Assembly: GCF_040932435.1 (NCBI RefSeq)
Contig: NZ_JBFQGA010000004.1
Location: forward strand, 310,001-374,000
Direction of reading: 5' to 3'
DNA length: 64,000 nt
Source: Kluyvera sp040932435
GTDB lineage: Bacteria; Pseudomonadota; Gammaproteobacteria; Enterobacterales; Enterobacteriaceae
Under the pieces are notes generated by a model. The model did not search any database. It saw only the letters and a program-made list of their open reading frames with translations, and had not been told where the DNA came from. A program made the position numbers and the translations under genes. This document shows, piece by piece, positions 26,509 to 36,049 of this stretch; the first letter of the stretch is position 1, and every line of letters begins with the position of its first letter.

Positions 26509-27168
26509 TTATTTTGCCTGCTTTGCAGCAGCCCGACGGTGGCGGATAACTTCGATAACGCCCGGCAAGATCGACAGCACGATAATCGCGACGATCAACA
26601 GCTTCAGGTTTTCCTGCACAATCGGCAGATCGCCAAACAGGTAGCCCGCGTAAGTAAACAGCAGCACCCACAGCAGCGCACCGGTCACGTTATAGAACGC
26701 AAAATGACGATAGGACATATGCCCCATTCCCGCCACAAATGGCGCGAATGTTCTAACGATAGGCACAAATCGCGCCAGAATAATGGTTTTTCCACCATGT
26801 TTATCGTAGAAGGCGTGAGTCTTATCTAGGTAGCTGCGACGGAAAATCTTCGAATTGGGGTTGCTGAACAGTTTTTCACCAAACAATCGCCCAATGGTGT
26901 AGTTCACCGCATCGCCGACAATCGCCGCTATCACCATCAACAGCACCATCAGGTGCACATTGAGATCGTTCGTCGGCAGCGCAGAGAGCGCACCGGCCAC
27001 GAACAGCAGTGAGTCGCCAGGCAGGAACGGCGTAACCACAAGCCCAGTTTCGCAAAACAGGATCAAGAACAGAATGGCATAAACCCAGACGCCATATTGC
27101 GCGACCAGTTCAGCCAGATGCACATCAATATGCAGGATGAAATCAATTAAAAAACGGATAAGATCCAT
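26509..27168 (-). CDS. dedA: DedA family inner-membrane protein
   Basis: 219 residues with several membrane helices and the family motifs FCETGLVVTPFLPGDSLLF near residues 39-57 and the conserved ARFVPIVRTFAPFVAG segment. Related proteins are undecaprenyl-phosphate and phospholipid flippases that use the proton gradient. The acidic and Arg residues of these motifs are intact. 25 bp downstream of truA. Confidence 0.94.
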   Translation of the reverse strand: MDLIRFLIDFILHIDVHLAELVAQYGVWVYAILFLILFCETGLVVTPFLPGDSLLFVAGALSALPTNDLNVHLMVLLMVIAAIVGDAVNYTIGRLFGEKLFSNPNSKIFRRSYLDKTHAFYDKHGGKTIILARFVPIVRTFAPFVAGMGHMSYRHFAFYNVTGALLWVLLFTYAGYLFGDLPIVQENLKLLIVAIIVLSILPGVIEVIRHRRAAAKQAK

Positions 27169-27193
27169 ATTGTTTTAGCCCCAAATGACTACA

Positions 27194-28006
27194 TTAGTCC
27201 GCCAGGAAAAGCGGCCCCATCGGCACGGAAGGCAGTTCAAAGTGCGCGGGGTAGTCTACCGCCACCAGGTACAGCCCTTCCGCTTTCGCCGTCGCGGCGG
27301 CAAGCGTCCTGTCTTTTGCCGCCAGCAGTTCTGCAATCCAGCTCTCCGGCTGGTTTCCTGAGCCAACTTCCATCAGGCTGCCAACAATATTCCTTACCAT
27401 ATGATGCACAAAGGCATTCGCTTTGATGTCCACCACGATATACGCGCCATAGCGCGTCACATTGATGTGCATAAGATTGCGCCACGGCGTGCGTGACTGA
27501 CACTGCACCGCCCGAAACGAGGTGAAATCATTCTCGCCCAGCAGACTTTGCGCCGCGCGGTGCATCCGCTCGGCGTCCAGCGGCTGGTGATAATGCGTCA
27601 CCCCCTGTCCCAACACCGCCGGACGCAGCCGGTGGTTGTAAATAATGTAGCGATAACGACGCGCCGTCGCGCTAAAGCGCGCGTGAAAATCGTCGGGAAC
27701 AGCTTTCACCCAACGAACCGCTATGTCACTAGGCAAATTCGCATTTACGCCCAATGTCCATGCCACGTCTTTACGCGCCGCATGGGTTTCGAAGTGCACA
27801 ACTTGACCGGTACCGTGTACACCGGAATCGGTGCGTCCGGCGCAATACACGCTAATCGGTTCGTTCGCCACCTGCGAGAGCGCTTTTTCCAGCTTCTCCT
27901 GCACGCTGCGTACTTCGTTTTGCCGCTGCCAGCCGTAGTACTTGCTGCCGTCGTATTCAATGCCCAGCGCAATACGATAGACCGGCAGTTGCTCCATTCC
28001 GGACAT
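27194..28006 (-). CDS. truA: tRNA pseudouridine synthase TruA
   Basis: 270 residues. It makes pseudouridine at positions 38-40 of the tRNA anticodon arm. The catalytic Asp is D60 in CAGRTDSGVHGTG; the neighbouring residue is Ser where E. coli has Ala. The start overlaps the usg stop as TAATG, indicating coupling. Confidence 0.96.
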   Translation of the reverse strand: MSGMEQLPVYRIALGIEYDGSKYYGWQRQNEVRSVQEKLEKALSQVANEPISVYCAGRTDSGVHGTGQVVHFETHAARKDVAWTLGVNANLPSDIAVRWVKAVPDDFHARFSATARRYRYIIYNHRLRPAVLGQGVTHYHQPLDAERMHRAAQSLLGENDFTSFRAVQCQSRTPWRNLMHINVTRYGAYIVVDIKANAFVHHMVRNIVGSLMEVGSGNQPESWIAELLAAKDRTLAAATAKAEGLYLVAVDYPAHFELPSVPMGPLFLAD

Positions 28007-29019
28007 TAGTACATATACTCCTGCACCAGCTTCTCAGCCGTTTTCACCGCCATCAACGCGCCGCCGAAACGGACGTTATCGGCAACCGACCAGAACTGAA
28101 CCTGCTCCGGCATACCATAATCGTTGCGGACACAGCCGACAGAAAGGTGCGCACTGTTGGTCGCATCGCCAACCTGCGTTGGGAACTCGCCCTCTTCAGA
28201 CAGCGCGATATCTTCGCCACGATTAAACGCGTCACGCGCTTCTTCCGCTGCCAGCGGACGCATTGCTTCGAAGGAGACCATCTGTGCGAGACCATAGAAG
28301 ACCGGTGATTGAACGCAGTTAGCGGAAATCATCAGGCCATCGTCCTGCAGAACTTTACGCACTTGGTCAACAATGCGACGTTCGTCAGGCACGCTCCCTT
28401 CCCGGTCTGGCAGCATCGGCAACATGTTGAACGCCAGCTGGCGGCCAAAGAAGTCGTCTTCATCAATCGGTATACCGTTCAGCAGCTTAGCGCTCTGCCC
28501 GGCCAATGCGTCGACCGCCTTTTTACCGTGTGCAGAAGCAGAGAGCAGACTGGTCACGCTGATGCGCGACAGGCCGCCGTCATCAATCAGTGGCTTCAAC
28601 GCGCTCAAAAGCTGGCTGGTCTGGCAGTCGGCGACGGCAATCAGATTGCGGTTACGGTAGTCAGCAAGGGCAGATGGGTTTACATCAGGAACCACCAGAG
28701 GCACATCCGGCTCTAAGGCAAATAGGCCGCTGAGATCGATAATCAGGCAGCCCGCGTTACTCGCGTCTTCGACGTAGGCTGCGGTCGCTTCCTGACCTGC
28801 CACAAAGAACGCCAACTGCGCCTGAGTCCAGTCGAACTCCGCCGCATCCTGCACCATTACCGATTTACCGTTAAAACGCAGATACTCACCGGCGCTTTCA
28901 TTACGTGCAAGCGCATAGATATCACCTACCGGAAACTCGCGTTCCGCAAGGGTTTCAATCAGGGCACGGCCCACGGCGCCGGTTGCGCCTAGGATGGCAA
29001 TATTCCAGCCTTCAGACAT
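28006..29019 (-). CDS. usg: USG-1 protein, aspartate-semialdehyde dehydrogenase-like
   Basis: 337 residues with an N-terminal NADP-binding GATGAVGRALIE and the ASADH dimerisation fold. At the position of the catalytic Cys of true aspartate-semialdehyde dehydrogenases the sequence reads ADCQTSQL rather than the usual NC motif, so normal dehydrogenase activity is doubtful. Function unknown in E. coli. Between pdxB and truA. Confidence 0.92.
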   Translation of the reverse strand: MSEGWNIAILGATGAVGRALIETLAEREFPVGDIYALARNESAGEYLRFNGKSVMVQDAAEFDWTQAQLAFFVAGQEATAAYVEDASNAGCLIIDLSGLFALEPDVPLVVPDVNPSALADYRNRNLIAVADCQTSQLLSALKPLIDDGGLSRISVTSLLSASAHGKKAVDALAGQSAKLLNGIPIDEDDFFGRQLAFNMLPMLPDREGSVPDERRIVDQVRKVLQDDGLMISANCVQSPVFYGLAQMVSFEAMRPLAAEEARDAFNRGEDIALSEEGEFPTQVGDATNSAHLSVGCVRNDYGMPEQVQFWSVADNVRFGGALMAVKTAEKLVQEYMY

Positions 29020-29047
29020 GGTGATTTACTCCAGAAAAAATGACAGC

Positions 29048-29069
29048 CCTGCTGGAGTATCCAGCAGGA
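29048..29069 (-). repeat. Stem-loop in the pdxB-usg gap
   Basis: CCTGCTGGA and the reciprocal CCAGCAGG arms with a four-base loop, located between pdxB and usg. No T run follows, so it may be an mRNA-processing hairpin within the pdxB-usg-truA transcript. Confidence 0.5.
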
Positions 29070-29083
29070 GCATTAAGAAGACA

Positions 29084-30211
29084 TTAGCAATGTACGGCGT
29101 TAAACCCGATTTTAAGCAGCAGCGCAGCAACATCAGCGTCGTCACACTCAACCGTCAGTGACGACCATTCGCGGCGTTCAATATAATTCTTACGCAGCTT
29201 GTCAAATTCGCCGGGGATCCCCGCCACTTTTCGCAGCGGCGCATCATCGCGGCGCACATCATACACTAAATGGACCAGTCTTTTCAGCGTTGGCTGACAG
29301 AGCGGCCCATGCAGGCTAATGCGGCCAAACTCTGGCGCGGGCAGCAGCGATGAAAGCGCCACTTCCTGCGGCTGACCAATAAACTGGCTGTAGGCTTCAA
29401 ACACTTGAGTCGTGCCGCGCGCTTTGCCTTCCAAGGTATAGCCCGCAATGTGCGGAGTGCCGAGATCAACTTTATCCAACAACGCCAAATTGAGATCCGG
29501 CTCCGGCTCCCAAACGTCCAATACTACGCTCAGATCCTGACCCGCTTCCAAACGCGCAAGCAATGCGGCGTTATCCACCACCGGGCCACGGCAGGCGTTA
29601 ATTAAAATGGTTCCCGGCTTCAGACGGCGAAGCAGCGCGTCATCCACCAGATGCAGCGATTTATAAGGCCCATCTTTATACAGCGGGGTATGGAAGGTCA
29701 GTACATCGGCCTGTTCGACCAATTCATCAAGCGTTCTGAACTCGCCAGCATCGCCGTTATCGGCACGCGGCGGATCGCACAGCAGCGTTTTGATCCCCAA
29801 CGCTTCCAGTCGTTTTTGCAGACGACCGCCCACATTGCCGACGCCAACAATGCCCACCGTGCGGTCGGTCAACGCAAAACCGTCGCGTTCGGCCAGCATC
29901 AGCAGCGCGGAAAAGACATATTCAACAACCGCAATGGCATTGCAGCCGGGAGCGGCGGAAAATCCAATGCCGGCCTGTTGCAGCCAGCCGTCATCAACGT
30001 GATCGGTGCCCGCCGTCGCCGTACCGACAAACTTAATCGCTTTGTCGCCAAGCAGCGCTTCATTAACCTTCGTGACGGAACGCACCATCAGCGCGTCGGC
30101 ATCGGCTAACGCCTCCATCGGAATTGGACGGCCTGGAACAGCCCTCACCTCACCCAAACGGCTGAACAGCTCGCGGGCATAGGGCATATTTTCATCAACA
30201 AGGATTTTCAC
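29084..30211 (-). CDS. pdxB: Erythronate-4-phosphate dehydrogenase PdxB
   Basis: 375 residues, slightly short of E. coli (378). Second step of the DXP-dependent PLP pathway. D-2-hydroxyacid dehydrogenase fold with the nucleotide motif GIVGVGNVGGRL, catalytic Arg in INACRGPVVDN, Glu in DVWEPEPD and His in TPHIAGYT, and the PdxB-specific dimerisation domain at the C-terminus (about 290-375). First gene of pdxB-usg-truA. Confidence 0.96.
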   Translation of the reverse strand: MKILVDENMPYARELFSRLGEVRAVPGRPIPMEALADADALMVRSVTKVNEALLGDKAIKFVGTATAGTDHVDDGWLQQAGIGFSAAPGCNAIAVVEYVFSALLMLAERDGFALTDRTVGIVGVGNVGGRLQKRLEALGIKTLLCDPPRADNGDAGEFRTLDELVEQADVLTFHTPLYKDGPYKSLHLVDDALLRRLKPGTILINACRGPVVDNAALLARLEAGQDLSVVLDVWEPEPDLNLALLDKVDLGTPHIAGYTLEGKARGTTQVFEAYSQFIGQPQEVALSSLLPAPEFGRISLHGPLCQPTLKRLVHLVYDVRRDDAPLRKVAGIPGEFDKLRKNYIERREWSSLTVECDDADVAALLLKIGFNAVHC

Positions 30212-30315
30212 GATTTGTACCTGTCTGAGAACGAGAGTAAACCGGGGAAGTGTGCCATAATCTCGCCGCCAGGCATACTTGCGCCCGGCATTAAGTATTA
30301 TGGAAAGGATGAATC

Positions 30316-31332
30316 ATGACGCAACCCATTTCAGGTATGCCTGCGCGCCCTCCGGGGACAGGCACCACTCCCCTCTCTCCGGCAGGAGAACAGCCACTGA
30401 GTACCCAGCAACGTACGGTGCTGGAGCGGCTTATTACGCGATTAATCGCCATGACTTCGCAGCAAAATGCTGAAGTTTGGGCGGGCGTTAAACATGACCT
30501 GGGGTTGAAGAACGACACGCCATTACAGGCGCGCCACTTTCCCGCCGCGGAACAAAACCTGAACCAACGCATTGGCACCGCGGAGCAAAAGCTGAGCGTG
30601 CGTCAAACGCTGGCGCAGCTTACCGAACTGCTCGGCCAGGGCAACAATCGTCAAGCGGTCAGCGACTACATCCGCCAGCAGTTTGGTCAAACGGCGCTCA
30701 GCCAACTGACACCGCAGCAGTTGAAAAGCGTACTTCTACTGTTGCAGCAAGGGCAGTTGTCTATTCCACAGCCGCAGCAGCGACCTGCTACCGACCGTCC
30801 ACTGCTTCCGGCAGAGCAAAATACGCTAAACCAACTGGTGACCAAGGTATCCGCCGCCACCGGTGACTCCAGCAAACTCATCTGGCAGTCGCTGCTGGAA
30901 CTCTCCGGTGTGAAATCAGGGGATCCACTGCCAGCGAAGCATTTCAACGCGCTGGTGACACTGTTGCAGGCGCGGCTGACGCTGAGTACACACCCGGCAC
31001 CCACGCTCCATACGCTGCAGGCCGCACTCAAACAGCCGATGGAGCCACAAGAGTGGCAATCTATTCGTGATTTTGCCCAGCAGACTTGGAACGGGACACC
31101 ACAGACGGTACTCACCCCGGTGCAAATTCAAGAACTGCTGACGATGCTGTTCTTAAAACGTATCGAACGTGAAAGAATTTCGCAGGCCCACACCCTGGAA
31201 GCGCGTGACCTGCAACCGATTTACGCGCCGTTTGCGCCGGTCATCAGCTCGCTGAAATCGCTATCAGCGCGCCCGGGACTGGCGTTTGTGATCGTGGTAG
31301 TCGTGTTCGTGCTACTTTGGCTGCTGCTGTAG
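30316..31332 (+). CDS. flk: Flagellar regulator Flk (tail-anchored)
   Basis: 338 residues. A Pro/Gln-rich cytosolic body with two related repeats (ERLITRLIAMTSQQNAEVW near 37 and NQLVTKVSAATGDSSKLIW near 173) and a C-terminal membrane anchor (LAFVIVVVVFVLLWLLL). In Salmonella it couples flagellar hook completion to late gene expression. Its stop codon lies inside the end of the convergent HAD gene, a 21-base tail-to-tail overlap. Confidence 0.93.
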   Translation: MTQPISGMPARPPGTGTTPLSPAGEQPLSTQQRTVLERLITRLIAMTSQQNAEVWAGVKHDLGLKNDTPLQARHFPAAEQNLNQRIGTAEQKLSVRQTLAQLTELLGQGNNRQAVSDYIRQQFGQTALSQLTPQQLKSVLLLLQQGQLSIPQPQQRPATDRPLLPAEQNTLNQLVTKVSAATGDSSKLIWQSLLELSGVKSGDPLPAKHFNALVTLLQARLTLSTHPAPTLHTLQAALKQPMEPQEWQSIRDFAQQTWNGTPQTVLTPVQIQELLTMLFLKRIERERISQAHTLEARDLQPIYAPFAPVISSLKSLSARPGLAFVIVVVVFVLLWLLL

Positions 31333-32121
31333 TTTCAGCACCTGTTCGATGGTCGTCATCACGGCATCGTCATCGTTGTAGCCGGTAATAAACCGCGCAG
31401 CCTGTTTGGTTTCGTCAAAAGCATTACGCATAGCGAAACTCCAGGCGGCGCGGGTCATTAGCTCAATATCATTGAGGCCATCGCCAAACACCATTGTCTC
31501 TTGCGCGTTCACCCCTAACCTTTGTTGTAGAATCTCAACCGTGTGGCCTTTATGGACGCCCACATCGGCGATATCAATCCACGCATCTTCCGATACCACG
31601 ATATAAGCCTTATCAAAATAAGCGGCAAGATGGGGTTTGATCTGTGGGCAACGGCCTTTGATATCAAACAGCGATATCTTCACAAAATCATGCTTAACCT
31701 CGGCAAAGCTCTCAACCTGCACCACATTGGCGTAGGACATTTTCACTTTTGCCAACATTTCCGACGCTATCGAAGTTTTGACGTACGCGCCGTAAGGCGT
31801 ACAGGCAATGACCACAGGCTCGCTGTTCACTGCCTCCAGCGTGGCAATAATGTCGCGGCCCAAACAATTTTTAATAAGCGATTGATAAACATACTCTCCC
31901 GCATGCTTGATCCGGGTGGCGCTGTCGCCAAGGATCCAGAAGTCGCGCACCTGCTCGCCAAATAACTCTTCTACACGCTCACACTGCTTGCCGGTGCACA
32001 GCGCAAAAGCTACGCCCTGCTCCTGCATCAGGTTTTTAGTCTGCGCAAACAGCGCACGATTATAATCGCCATGGCGATTTAAAAAGGTCCCATCGAGATC
32101 GGTAATAATCAGCTTGATCAT
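31312..32121 (-). CDS. Cof-type HAD phosphatase
   Basis: 269 residues from ATG at 32121 (MIKLIITDLDGTFLN). A frame running to 32184 is rejected because its extra residues are not HAD-like. Motif I DLDGT gives nucleophile D8 and acid D10; motif IV GDGLNDIELM is intact; a C2-type cap (about 85-190) lies between. Such proteins dephosphorylate sugar phosphates. It follows the PTS IIC gene on the same strand, so it may dephosphorylate the imported sugar; the substrate is unknown. Not part of the E. coli order here. Confidence 0.85.
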   Translation of the reverse strand: MIKLIITDLDGTFLNRHGDYNRALFAQTKNLMQEQGVAFALCTGKQCERVEELFGEQVRDFWILGDSATRIKHAGEYVYQSLIKNCLGRDIIATLEAVNSEPVVIACTPYGAYVKTSIASEMLAKVKMSYANVVQVESFAEVKHDFVKISLFDIKGRCPQIKPHLAAYFDKAYIVVSEDAWIDIADVGVHKGHTVEILQQRLGVNAQETMVFGDGLNDIELMTRAAWSFAMRNAFDETKQAARFITGYNDDDAVMTTIEQVLKLQQQPK

Positions 32122-32293
32122 AAGTTCTCTCTTAAATGTTAAATTGCGACAACAAGGTTTGGATAGATAAAGGAAATCATCCAACCTGAGTTCTTAATGA
32201 AATATTTCCTCAGTCATTGCTGACTGAGGAAAATAATTAACCGAGGATTTTTTAATATTTCGTCAAACGTTAACGAAATTCTCCCGATAATAA

Positions 32294-33625
32294 TTAGCTG
32301 CTCTGTTCAGTTGCCGCAGAAACGTTGACTTTGTTAGCCGCAATAACGAATGGCAGATAAATAAGCGTGGCGACAGCCAAGCACAAGACGCCGACAAACA
32401 GGGCCATCCAGTTTCCGCCGGTGCCAAAGAAGGCAATCAGCGGCCCCGGTGTGGTCCACGGCACCGCGTAAGCAATCGGTGGAATAATCTCCAGAGTGAT
32501 AAAGAAGTAGCCAATTAGCGAGTTAACAAATGGCACCAGAATAAATGGGATCACCAGAATCGGGTTCAGCACAATTGGCAGGCCAAACATCACCGGTTCA
32601 TTGATGTTAAACAGGCCGGGTACGAAAGCCATTTTGGCAAGATCGCGATAGTCCTTACGGCGTGAAGCAATAAATATTGCCAGCAGCAGGCCCAAGGTCA
32701 TCCCGGAACCACCGCAGTTGGCGAAGGCGTCGTTAATACCGGTCCAAGTTATCGGATATGGCGCGCCCCAGGTTGAGCCGTGAGAAGCGGCGTAGGAGAG
32801 GTTTTCCAGATTCGCTTCGGAGAAGATAGTCTCGCGGATCGCCGCCACGGTGTTCGGCCCATGAATACCGAGGATCCACAGGAAGTTAGCAACCAGCCCC
32901 AGAATCAACACGGTAAAGATGTTAGTGCCCATATCCTTCAGCGGTGCCTGTATCAGGGTGTAGATCAGATCGTTTAAACCATTTGGCGAGATTTTGGACA
33001 GCAGGTAGTTCAGGATCGAGAAGAAAATCATCACGAAGAAGATAGGCAACAGCACCTTGAAAGAACGCGCTACCGCTGGCGGTACCGCATCTGGCATGGT
33101 GATCGTCACCTTTGGGTTACGCGCCAGCCGGCAGAAGATCTCACTGGAGATCAGTGCCACGATAACGGCAACGAAAAGACCCTGCGGCCCTAAGTATTTG
33201 GTCGTTAAATAAGCCTGGCCATCAATAATGACATACGGGGTATAGACCACAAAAAAGGCGCCAATCGCCGTCAACCCGCACAGCAGATCGTCTTGCTGGT
33301 AGCTAATTGCCATATTACGCGCCACCAAAAAGGTGATCAGCACCGCCATAATATTAACCGAGCCGTTCATTACCGGAGTAAAGATCTGCTGGGCATCTGC
33401 CAGATTCGGGAATAAGGTCCCGAGATGCAAAATGCTGGCAATGAAGCCATCCGGCGACAAAATGGCAAAGTTGATAAGGATAATAAGCGAGCTGGCCATG
33501 ACAATCGGGAATGACAAAATAAAGGCATCACGAATAGCCGAAACGTGTATCTGAGAGTTTAATTTAATAGCAACTGGAACGAGTATTTTCTCCATTCCTC
33601 GTTCAAACGAGTTCATAAATCCCAT
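32294..33625 (-). CDS. PTS EIIC permease, lactose/cellobiose family
   Basis: 443 residues with about ten membrane helices. The substrate-site motif NINEPVMFGLPIVLNP (about residues 340-355) and the WGAPYPITWTGINDAFA segment mark the CelB/LacE-type IIC family for beta-glucosides, chitobiose or cellobiose. No IIA or IIB gene lies in the window, so it must borrow partners from elsewhere. It is divergent from a GntR regulator and followed by a HAD phosphatase. Confidence 0.88.
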   Translation of the reverse strand: MGFMNSFERGMEKILVPVAIKLNSQIHVSAIRDAFILSFPIVMASSLIILINFAILSPDGFIASILHLGTLFPNLADAQQIFTPVMNGSVNIMAVLITFLVARNMAISYQQDDLLCGLTAIGAFFVVYTPYVIIDGQAYLTTKYLGPQGLFVAVIVALISSEIFCRLARNPKVTITMPDAVPPAVARSFKVLLPIFFVMIFFSILNYLLSKISPNGLNDLIYTLIQAPLKDMGTNIFTVLILGLVANFLWILGIHGPNTVAAIRETIFSEANLENLSYAASHGSTWGAPYPITWTGINDAFANCGGSGMTLGLLLAIFIASRRKDYRDLAKMAFVPGLFNINEPVMFGLPIVLNPILVIPFILVPFVNSLIGYFFITLEIIPPIAYAVPWTTPGPLIAFFGTGGNWMALFVGVLCLAVATLIYLPFVIAANKVNVSAATEQSS

Positions 33626-33924
33626 AGTTTTCCCTTATTTTTTTGCAATTATTTATTTAAAGGCTTTTTCGAATATTGACTTGCCATCCATTTGGCTATC
33701 ATTGTTCATATCAAATACTTTTTCACGCCCCGTGCCCTTTCTTAAAAATAAGTCATGAATTGACGTATACTTTAGTTATTGTTAATTTTCGTAACCAGTA
33801 TTCGGATCACAGTTAACAGCGCCCAAGTTGTTCAAAAATGGACTAAAAGATGAACCTATCGGCCATTAATTGTGGGGAGAGTTTTGTAACCTTTTGTTTA
33901 AAAAGGATTTAAGGAGGTTCAAAA
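33626..33924. promoter_or_regulatory. Divergent control region of the PTS IIC and GntR genes
   Basis: 299 AT-rich bases. TTGACG near 33758 followed 17 bases later by TAATTT is a possible sigma-70 promoter towards the GntR gene. An AAGGAGG ribosome binding site precedes the GTG start at 33925. No operator palindrome could be assigned with confidence. Confidence 0.4.
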
Positions 33925-34662
33925 GTGGTTTATCAGAACGTCATCAATCTGCTCAAAAACAGATTAAACAGCGCGATCTACAATATTGGCGATCTTCTAC
34001 CGTCAGAAAAAGAACTGGCAGAGCTGTATGACGTTTCGCGTAATACATTACGCAAGGCGTTAAAAACGCTGGAAGAGGAAGGGATGATTGAACGTCGGCA
34101 TGGCTCCGGCACCTACTTGAGAAACAAACATTTTCAAGCCTCGGTCACCCACCTTGATAGTTTTACTGAAATCGCCAAGAACGAAGGCAAAACCCCTACC
34201 AGTCAGATTCTGAAATTTGAGCTGCAGACGGCCTCTGATGAAATCGCCAATAACCTGCAGGTGACGCTAGGTGAGCCCGTCTATTACGCGAAACGTCTGC
34301 GTCTTATCGATAATATCGCCATGCAGGTTGAAGAAACGTGGCTATCCGCCAGTCGCTTCCCGGACCTAACTATTGCCCACATGAAGAAATCTAAATTTTC
34401 CTACATTGAAAATGAGTGTGGCGTAAAAATCATGGGCTGCTACGAATCTATCCGCCCGGTTCTGCCCTCGCCAGAAGTGGCAAAATTACTGCACATCAGC
34501 GCATTAGACCCGATTATTCGTATGCAGACTCAGGCGGTAGATGAGCAATCAACACCGATTGATTACTCGATTCTCTATACCAACATGTTTGAATTTCAGG
34601 TCAAATATTTCCTGCCGCGCAAATCAGTCACCGGCCCTAGCGTCCTAAGAGCCGGTGCATAG
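33925..34662 (+). CDS. GntR/HutC-family transcription regulator with UTRA domain
   Basis: 245 residues from a GTG start with a strong AAGGAGG ribosome binding site. An N-terminal winged helix (LPSEKELAELYDVSRNTLRKAL and ERRHGSGTYL) is joined to a UTRA ligand-binding domain (about 85-235). Regulators of this class usually control the adjacent sugar-uptake gene and sense a sugar phosphate. It is divergent from the PTS IIC gene, so it is probably its local regulator. It is convergent with yfcJ, only 3 bp apart. Confidence 0.88.
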   Translation: MVYQNVINLLKNRLNSAIYNIGDLLPSEKELAELYDVSRNTLRKALKTLEEEGMIERRHGSGTYLRNKHFQASVTHLDSFTEIAKNEGKTPTSQILKFELQTASDEIANNLQVTLGEPVYYAKRLRLIDNIAMQVEETWLSASRFPDLTIAHMKKSKFSYIENECGVKIMGCYESIRPVLPSPEVAKLLHISALDPIIRMQTQAVDEQSTPIDYSILYTNMFEFQVKYFLPRKSVTGPSVLRAGA

Positions 34663-34665
34663 CGG

Positions 34666-35841
34666 CTATTTACGGAACGACCAAAGGGTGACTAGGATGC
34701 CCAGCACGGCGGCAATGGCTCCGCCAAGAAATACCGATGGATAGCCGAAAGAAGTGGCAAGCATCCCAGCTAGCGGGCCGGAAAAACCCAGTGCGATATC
34801 TTGAAACGCGGCATAGCCACCCAGCGCAGTACCGCGGACCTGCTGCGGAACGCGCTTGACGACCTCAACGCCAAGCGCCGGGAAAATCAGTGAACAACCG
34901 GCCCCGGTCAGCGCCGCACCGGATAAAGCAACCCAGGCGTTAGGGGCCTGCCACAGCAGCAACAGGCCGACGGTTTCCACCAGCAGCGAAACCACTGCCA
35001 CTTTGACGCCGCCGAAGCGATCCGGCATCCAGCCGAACAGAATACGTATCAGCACGAAAGTGCCGCCGAAGGCGGTGAGCGTGAAGCCCGCCATCGACCA
35101 GCCCTTGCTGACAAAGTACAACGAGACAAAAGTACCAATCACCGCAAAGCCAACGCCCTGTAGCGCCAGGCCCATGCCGGGCTTCCAGATAAGGCCAATG
35201 ACGCTAAACAGCGATGGACGCTCTCCGGCCATTGCCGCAACCTTGCGCACCGAACCGTTGAAGGCCCAGGCTAGCAATGGCAGCATCATGGTCACACCGG
35301 CCAGCACGGCAAAACCGTAGCGCTCGTTGATTAACAAACCAAGCGGTGCCCCGACCGCCAATGCGCCGAAAATCGCCATGCCGTTCCATGACATCACCTT
35401 GCCGGATTGTTTTGGGCCGACTAGCCCCATACCCCAGGTCAACGTGCCGGTCAGAAGCTGGCTTTCGCCAAATCCGAGGATCAGGCGGCCCACGATCAGC
35501 AGCCCAAATTTCGCCATCGTATCAACCGGCAGCAGTGCAGCACCAAGCCATGCAGCACCGGCAAAAGCGCAGGCGAACATTCCCTGTAGAGCAGAACGTT
35601 TACCGCCGTATTGGTCCGCCAGCCGCCCCGCATAGCCACGGGTTAAGACGGTAGCAAAGAACTGTACGCCCACGGCGATGCCCACCATGGTGTTGCCATA
35701 GCCCAGTTCCTGGTGCACAAATAACGGGATCACCGGCAGCGGAATACCGACGGTTAAATAGGTCAAAAACACCGCAAAAGCGATGCGGAATAGCGGAACG
35801 TTTGAGGAAGATAAACGTTCAGTTTGAGTTACTGCGGTCAT
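34666..35841 (-). CDS. yfcJ: MFS transporter YfcJ
   Basis: 391 residues with about twelve membrane helices and the major facilitator loop motif GYAGRLADQYGGKRSALQG between helices 2 and 3. The sequence follows E. coli YfcJ throughout, an arabinose-efflux-type permease; substrate unproven. The accessory PTS cluster begins at its 3' end. Confidence 0.92.
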   Translation of the reverse strand: MTAVTQTERLSSSNVPLFRIAFAVFLTYLTVGIPLPVIPLFVHQELGYGNTMVGIAVGVQFFATVLTRGYAGRLADQYGGKRSALQGMFACAFAGAAWLGAALLPVDTMAKFGLLIVGRLILGFGESQLLTGTLTWGMGLVGPKQSGKVMSWNGMAIFGALAVGAPLGLLINERYGFAVLAGVTMMLPLLAWAFNGSVRKVAAMAGERPSLFSVIGLIWKPGMGLALQGVGFAVIGTFVSLYFVSKGWSMAGFTLTAFGGTFVLIRILFGWMPDRFGGVKVAVVSLLVETVGLLLLWQAPNAWVALSGAALTGAGCSLIFPALGVEVVKRVPQQVRGTALGGYAAFQDIALGFSGPLAGMLATSFGYPSVFLGGAIAAVLGILVTLWSFRK

Positions 35842-36010
35842 GCTTTACTCCAGAATGCTGAGTAAGGCGAGGATCTGTAGCCACGCCCCCTCTACCCGAT
35901 TATCAGGATTAAGGTGCGTTGGTTGACGTTAAACGCTTACGCATTATCAGAACGATAACGTTGAGCCGGGAGTTTGCCCGTTCTCGCCAAGGGTTGTCAA
36001 CGCATAAAAA

Positions 36011-36030
36011 AGGAGCCCTGAGGCTCCCTT
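36011..36030 (-). terminator. Terminator after fabB
   Basis: GGAGCC and GGCTCC arms with a four-base loop (CTGA); the minus strand continues into TTTTTTATGCG. It lies 20-40 bp past the fabB stop. Confidence 0.85.
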
Positions 36031-36049
36031 TTCATCGTAACGCTGAAAA

